Positions 59,366 to 64,000 of a stretch of DNA of 64,000 bases are shown piece by piece; position 1 is the first letter of the stretch; the number at the start of each line of letters is the position of its first letter. The notes below the pieces were generated by a model. It was not told the origin of the DNA, did not search any database, and saw only the letters and a program-made list of their open reading frames with translations. This stretch comes from Antrodiella citrinella. Lineage: Eukaryota; Basidiomycota; Agaricomycetes; Polyporales; Steccherinaceae. The stretch lies in the NCBI GenBank assembly GCA_004802725.1, contig SGPM01000023.1:62001-126000 (forward strand), written 5' to 3'. A program made the position numbers and the translations under genes.

Positions 59366-60779
59366 ATGTCTCTCCACGATATTGCAGAAGACGAACATTA
59401 CGACGTGGCATCAGAATCCAAGCGGCCGCACTCTATCGACCTCACTTTAGAGCTCGAGCGTCAGCTCGACAACGAGTCCCTCCCGCCAAACTCTCCAGCA
59501 CCCCACCTCCGTTCCCAGTCGCGCCCTCAGTCTTTAGATCCGCATGTCTTGGCTTCCATCGTTACCCAGCTGCGTCTCAATGTCGAGGAGGTCACCAAGG
59601 AACGGGACGAACTCGCACACTTGTACGCCGAGGCGCAGGCGTCACAGAGTGAGATGAAGGCCGCGCTTGACGCTGTATCAGAGAGATGCCTGGCATTGGA
59701 GAGTCAGCTGGCCATCGCTATTGAAAAGCAACAGGAAGATGCAGACGCTGTGACGATGCTCCGTGGTAAATTGGAGGACAGCAGGTATGTACATTGTTCA
59801 ACTGCTTTCATGACACTCCCGTTCATATTGCTCTCATTCTGGCAGACGAGCACTTATGAGGCTACAGACGGAGTCGCGCCGTATGAGCCAAGTATCCAAC
59901 TTGACCATTGACTCAAATCGAGCCTCGCATGCGGCATTCAGTGGCCTTCCGTCTGGAAAGCGTGCTTCGTTCACTCCTCTTACTGGATCCCCTGCCCACC
60001 GACGGATTGCGTCCGTTTCGGATTCAGGGATTGCCATGAACTCTCCCGATTTCATGAATGGTCCATCCTCTCCTCCCCCGAACCGTCGTGTCTCCAGCTT
60101 CTTCGGACGTGGCACTTTACCGTTGGATTTGCCAGCGGCTGCAGATCTCTCGGAGGTAGAAGAGATGCGGAAGGAACTGCAGGCTATTAAAGAGCAGTTG
60201 GAGGAGACACGGCATGATTTGACCGAATCACAAGAAGCACGCGAGGCATCGGACACCTGTGTCAACGCTCTGCGCACCTTCATCTCTGAACACAGCATTG
60301 GCTTAGGTCCTGTCCCCAGTCCCAAAGGTGCTGGAGCCTCCGTCGCTCCAGATAGCGCATCGAAGTGGAGTTTCAAGCTGTGGAAGACTGAGTCAGCGCC
60401 ACCAGCCCCTACATCAGCCCAGGTCTCTTCGCCAGCCCCTTCTATCACTGGTCCCACTTCCGCAGCCCCCTCAAGATTCGGTAGCTTCTTCTCTTCTTCG
60501 AGGGGAAGCGTATCCTCTACGACGTCGTCCTTCCGCCTTGAGCATCCTCCGCCTCAGCATAAACAGCAAGAGCCCATCTGCAATGGCTCGGACACATCTT
60601 CTCTGGATGATGTGACGACGGAGCCTGTCAGCCCCGCTTCGGAGGCTGCGAGGCCGAATGTCATGGTACGAGGGAACGAGGAGATGTCGGAGCGGCTTGT
60701 TCATTCTGTGGTTCCGCAAGAGGATGGGAAGGTGGTCGCGCCCAGCATCTCGGATGACTACATGCCCATTGTCCGGTGA
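59366..60779 (+). CDS. Coiled-coil protein, function unknown
   Basis: Two exons with an intron from about 59786 to 59846 (splits an Arg codon); about 450 residues. Start MSLHDIAEDEHYDVASES. Two coiled-coil stretches: residues about 65-140 (LNVEEVTKERDELAHLYAEA) and about 245-290 (EVEEMRKELQAIKEQLEETR). Between and after them lie Ser/Pro-rich disordered segments (GSPAHRRIASVSDSGIAM; RFGSFFSSSRGSVSSTTSSF) with several possible kinase sites of the RRxS type. No membrane segment, signal peptide or catalytic motif. I do not recognise the family; it may be a scaffold or vesicle-tether-like protein. Stop at 60777-60779. Confidence 0.75.
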
Positions 60780-61195
60780 TTTATGGATACAGGGAGACCG
60801 TGTCCTGAAGGGTGCTACGTTACGACCTGTGATGACTGAGTGGTAATGATGTTCAGCAGCCTGATGATGGGTTTTTTTTGACATTTCTCGTTTTGTTCAA
60901 GTTGACGATTTTCGGATGTTCATGACGGGGATGTTTACGCCTTGGAGACGTTGGCAATTGTGTACTTATAACGATAATATTTTAGAGCACCCTGTACAGA
61001 ATAGACATCCTACGCCTTCACCTTCGTATATACTTTCGTATGCTTAAAGCTTGCTACTTAAAAAATCATCAGAGGTGTTTACAGGGAAATGGGCGTCTGA
61101 AGAGACGCTCGTCATTTGACGTTAGGGGCAGTGCTGGGTCCTGGCCGTTCTGGCAATTGGCTACTTGTACGCGCTCACCGTTGCATGCATCCCCC
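60780..61195. other. Intergenic, promoter of regulator B
   Basis: A TATATAC element at about 61025-61031 is the only promoter-like site seen; an AAAATATT-rich patch near 60974-60984 may be the upstream gene's 3' end. Confidence 0.45.
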
Positions 61196-64000
61196 ATGGC
61201 CTCCTCATCGTCACAGACAGTTAGAGACAAGACGAAACGTCGGACCGCTCCCCTTTCGTGTGCGGAATGTAGACGGTAAGCTGCTCGCCTCTTGCTAACA
61301 GCAGCAGTTGAGCTCATAAGATGCAATGGCGGGTCTTGCGCTTAGTCTAAAGCTTAGGTCCGTGCTCGTCGTAGTTCTAACCCATTGGCTCTCGCTCACG
61401 GCAAGACACACCCGACGGTCGCAGATGTTCCCGTGTTTTTCCATGTACCAGTTGCGTCAAGAAAGGCTGTGCAGCCATTTGTCCCGACGGTGAGCATCTT
61501 TTGCAGCGAGCGGACCCCAACCGTGGCGACTGATCTCGTCCCTTTCAATCTTCTCCAGGCTCCTTGACCACGGGAAAGGGCAATCGGTAAGTCTCGATCG
61601 TTATTCAGGGTCGCATGTGTTTGAATCCTACGCTGTCTCAGTTTTGTATTGGCCAATACCGAAGTCTTGCACGACAAGATCACCCTCCTCGCTGGTCGTG
61701 TCAGGGAGTTGGAAGATGCGCTCCAAGAAGCACACGCAGACAGGTCAAAGGACACTCATCCCTTGCTAGCCCCGGAGCTCTTGCAAATCAAACGGCCGCT
61801 CGAGAGAGAGTCCTCTGACCCTCCGAAAGAAGTTGAAGTCGATCCGGCGGAGGCAATTGATGTGGGCTCGTTGTGAGCACTTCTTGCAGCTGTGCTTTGA
61901 TTTGTGGCAGAATTTTTATCTTGTTCGCGTCAGGTCGATTTCGGAGTCAGGCCACACGAACTTCTTCGGTACTACCGCCAATGCCTGGGTAAGCCCGTGT
62001 TCTGTTACGGCTTCAAATGAAGTGTGAACTCACTTTCTTCCCATAGTACCTGTTGCAGGTATGTCACGATCTTAGCCGAACGTCTCCTGCTCATTGAATA
62101 CCGGATTTCTAGAATCAAGAGGGAGGTGATGACGACACTGAAGATGGGCAGATCTCCTTACCTCCGGATTTACTCAACCACGCATTTCCCTTCTCGGTCA
62201 GTTCACCGGAGGCCGTTTTAAATTTGAAAGCTTCTCTGCTCGATTGTCTACCGGACATGCAGGAGGCACGCCGCGTAGCCGAACTTTATTATCGCCACGC
62301 TGCATGGATGTGCGTAAATCCCGCCTCGCTGATACTCATTCATCTTGATCAGGTTTGGGAGCAGGTATACACCAGTTCCAGAGAGTGAATTCTATGGAAC
62401 AATGCTACCGCGAGTATACAACCAAACGCTCACGGGTGATCAAGATCCCATCGACTCTCATCGTTTGGCCGTTGTCTTCCTGGTTCTAGCTCTTGGAACG
62501 TTACTAGATTTGGATTTACCAGCTCTTTCTACTCAATCTATGCAGTATTATCAGCTAGGAAGAACAGCTTTGTCATTGGATTCGATTTTAGAATGCCAGT
62601 CCATTCCAGCGATACAAGCACTCGTGAGTCTGCATCGCATTCCGACGTCCACGGAGTACCACTAATACCCAGCAAAAGCTACTTATGTGCCATTTTATGT
62701 TTTTCTCTTTTATCGACGGCCCGCGGTGGGCTTTGATGGGCTTGGCCGTAAAGTTGGCTCAAAGTGTGAGTTTTGTTTCTGGGCTCCCAGAGGTCCGACC
62801 AGCACTAAGCATCGGCTCCTCGCACAGGTGGGACTACGTGAGCATACCGTTGCTATCTCTTGAGTCTCCACCCGCTAAGTTCTTCTAAATTTCATATTTT
62901 CAGACAGAGACAGCGGAAGATGGAATCTAGCTCCAGACGAGACGTTCAAACGTCGCTCTCTTTTGTGGGAGTTGTTCACATACGACGCGTGGCAGGTGCG
63001 CAACACAAACAAGTGTTACATGAGCCCTCCTAAGAAAACGCTAGTGTCTCACGTTTGGCCGTCCTCCGTCCTTCTTCATGCCGTACATCGACTGTCAAAT
63101 GGCTCATGAGACCACCAAGACAGAGCAAGGGGAGACTGAGATGTCTTGTGCGCTTTTCTCTTTCGAAGCCCCTTGAGAGCACCCGCTGATCCTCACATGT
63201 AGTCCATGCGTGGAAACATCGGTTCTCCTCTCGTTGCCTGAGTGTAGTACAGGAAGTCGCGTTCGGAGCCCGGCCTGCTAGTTACAAAGCTATTCAGGAC
63301 CTCGACAAGAAAGTGCGCTCTTTCTACACTCCACCGTCCTTGTGCGTACCGGGATTCGGGGGAGCAAAGATGCCCGACATCGGTGCACCACCGCCGTCGG
63401 TCGAGTTGACCATGCAGCGCTACACTGCATTTTCCATAAGAGAAATCAGTAAGTGTTTAGAGCCGTGTTTCGCCGGCGAATATGCTCATGTCTCTCGCCT
63501 CTCAGCGATATTCTATTTGCACCGCGGATTCTTCGCGAAAGCAATCGAAGATCACCCCGAAGATCCACTGGGTAGCAAGTATGCTCCGTCATTTTTGGCT
63601 GCCTACAACAGTGCTTGCTCCTTCGCGGGGCTCATCCGAAGCTTATACTCTCAGTACCCCGGCCTGACCGAGCGGCTGTGGTTTTTGTTCACGCATGTGT
63701 TTTCATGTGCAGTAAGTGGTTGGCGCACATAGTTTATCTAGTATGCTGACGTGTGTGTATACAGATTGTGTTAGGTTCGATACCAACACGTTGTCCGACG
63801 ATGGCGCTGGCACGGTCAGCTCTGTCTCATCTTGACTCGGCATGTGGGTTGTTCGAAGACGCCTCACGAAACGCAAGGGCCGCCAAAGTTTTGGTAAATT
63901 ATTCTCTCGCTCCATATGTTACTCATCATCCTAATACCGAATCTTTAGCCCGTGCTTAGGAAGCTGAAGGCAAGAGCGATGCTGGCTATGGCAGACCAGC
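61196..64000 (+). CDS. Zn2Cys6 transcription factor, paralogue B (3' end cut by window)
   Basis: Start MASSSSQTVRDKTKRRT at 61196. The finger is assembled from three exons: CAECRR, then the 12-nt exon 61346-61357 (Leu-Lys-Leu plus most of Arg), then CSRVFPCTSC and VKKGCAAIC, giving the same spacing as paralogue A. SLTTGKGNR, a coiled coil (ITLLAGRVRELEDALQEA) and the fungal regulatory domain follow (FLVLALGTLLDLDLPAL; WALMGLAVKLAQS then VGLHRDSGRWNL; LTFGRPPSFFMPYIDCQM). A 10-nt exon (62828-62837) completes VGLH. The reading frame is intact throughout what is visible, with the C-terminus beyond the window. It lies 7.9 kb from paralogue A, transcribed in the opposite direction. Introns are more numerous in the finger region than in A. 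Confidence 0.88.
61346..61357 (+). other. 12-nt micro-exon encoding part of the zinc finger (regulator B)
   Basis: TCTAAAGCTTAG lies between introns 61276-61345 and 61358-61424, both GT..AG. It encodes the Leu-Lys-Leu-Arg that gives the required six residues between Cys 2 and Cys 3 of the finger. It is a multiple of three, so skipping keeps the frame but removes these four residues. Confidence 0.8.
62828..62837 (+). other. 10-nt micro-exon of regulator B
   Basis: GTGGGACTAC between an intron ending GCACAG and one starting GTGAGC; encodes Val-Gly-Leu and the first base of His in VGLHRDSGRW. Same place and length as in paralogue A. Confidence 0.85.

Overview
This is nuclear DNA of a filamentous basidiomycete, most likely an Agaricomycete (mushroom-forming fungus). 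Genes are dense and on both strands. Almost all are cut by many short introns of about 50-70 bp with GT..AG ends. Products match fungal families: Vrg4, Shr3, Bem3, Rho3, a CYP53 P450, two Zn2Cys6 regulators and an Ecl1-type protein. I saw no tRNA, rRNA, CRISPR array, transposon ORF, virus or toxin gene. Gene models below were spliced by eye from conserved protein joints and splice signals. Outer coordinates are reliable where a start or stop is named; the few uncertain ends are flagged.

Left part (1-19 kb): the 3' part of a GDP-mannose transporter (+), pyruvate carboxylase with 26 exons (+), a nitronate monooxygenase (-), a small conserved-looking hypothetical protein (+) and the spliceosomal core protein SmB (+). 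Then comes a gene-poor stretch of about 6 kb (11.8-17.8 kb) with one weak gene candidate, and an Ecl1-like zinc-binding protein (-).

Middle (19-41 kb): an Rkm/LSMT-type SET methyltransferase with unusually long introns (-), the ER permease chaperone Shr3 (-), a Bem3-type PX-PH-RhoGAP (-), a SET-MYND protein (-), a bacterial-type iron-sulfur L-serine dehydratase with a mitochondrial-looking leader (+), a PQ-loop membrane protein (+), a small heat-shock protein with a long disordered N-terminus (-) and a CYP53 benzoate 4-monooxygenase (-).

Right part (41-64 kb): a 1.1-kb intergenic region with palindromes and a degenerate repeat, clathrin heavy chain (+), Rho3 GTPase (-), and two Zn2Cys6 regulators. 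These are clear paralogues transcribed away from each other, at 49.9-53.3 kb (-) and from 61.2 kb to the window end (+). Between them lie Tsr4/PDCD2, a CUE/CCCH/DUF1771/Smr protein and a coiled-coil protein.

How the genes relate: this is mostly a housekeeping region, not a metabolic cluster. Several products share the secretory and polarity route (GDP-mannose import to Golgi, Shr3, clathrin, Bem3, Rho3). Pyruvate carboxylase and serine dehydratase both act around pyruvate. The most unusual content is at splice level: micro-exons of 5, 10 and 12 nt and two GC-AG introns. The 12-nt exon encodes exactly the four residues that complete the Zn2Cys6 finger of one regulator but is not a separate exon in its paralogue.
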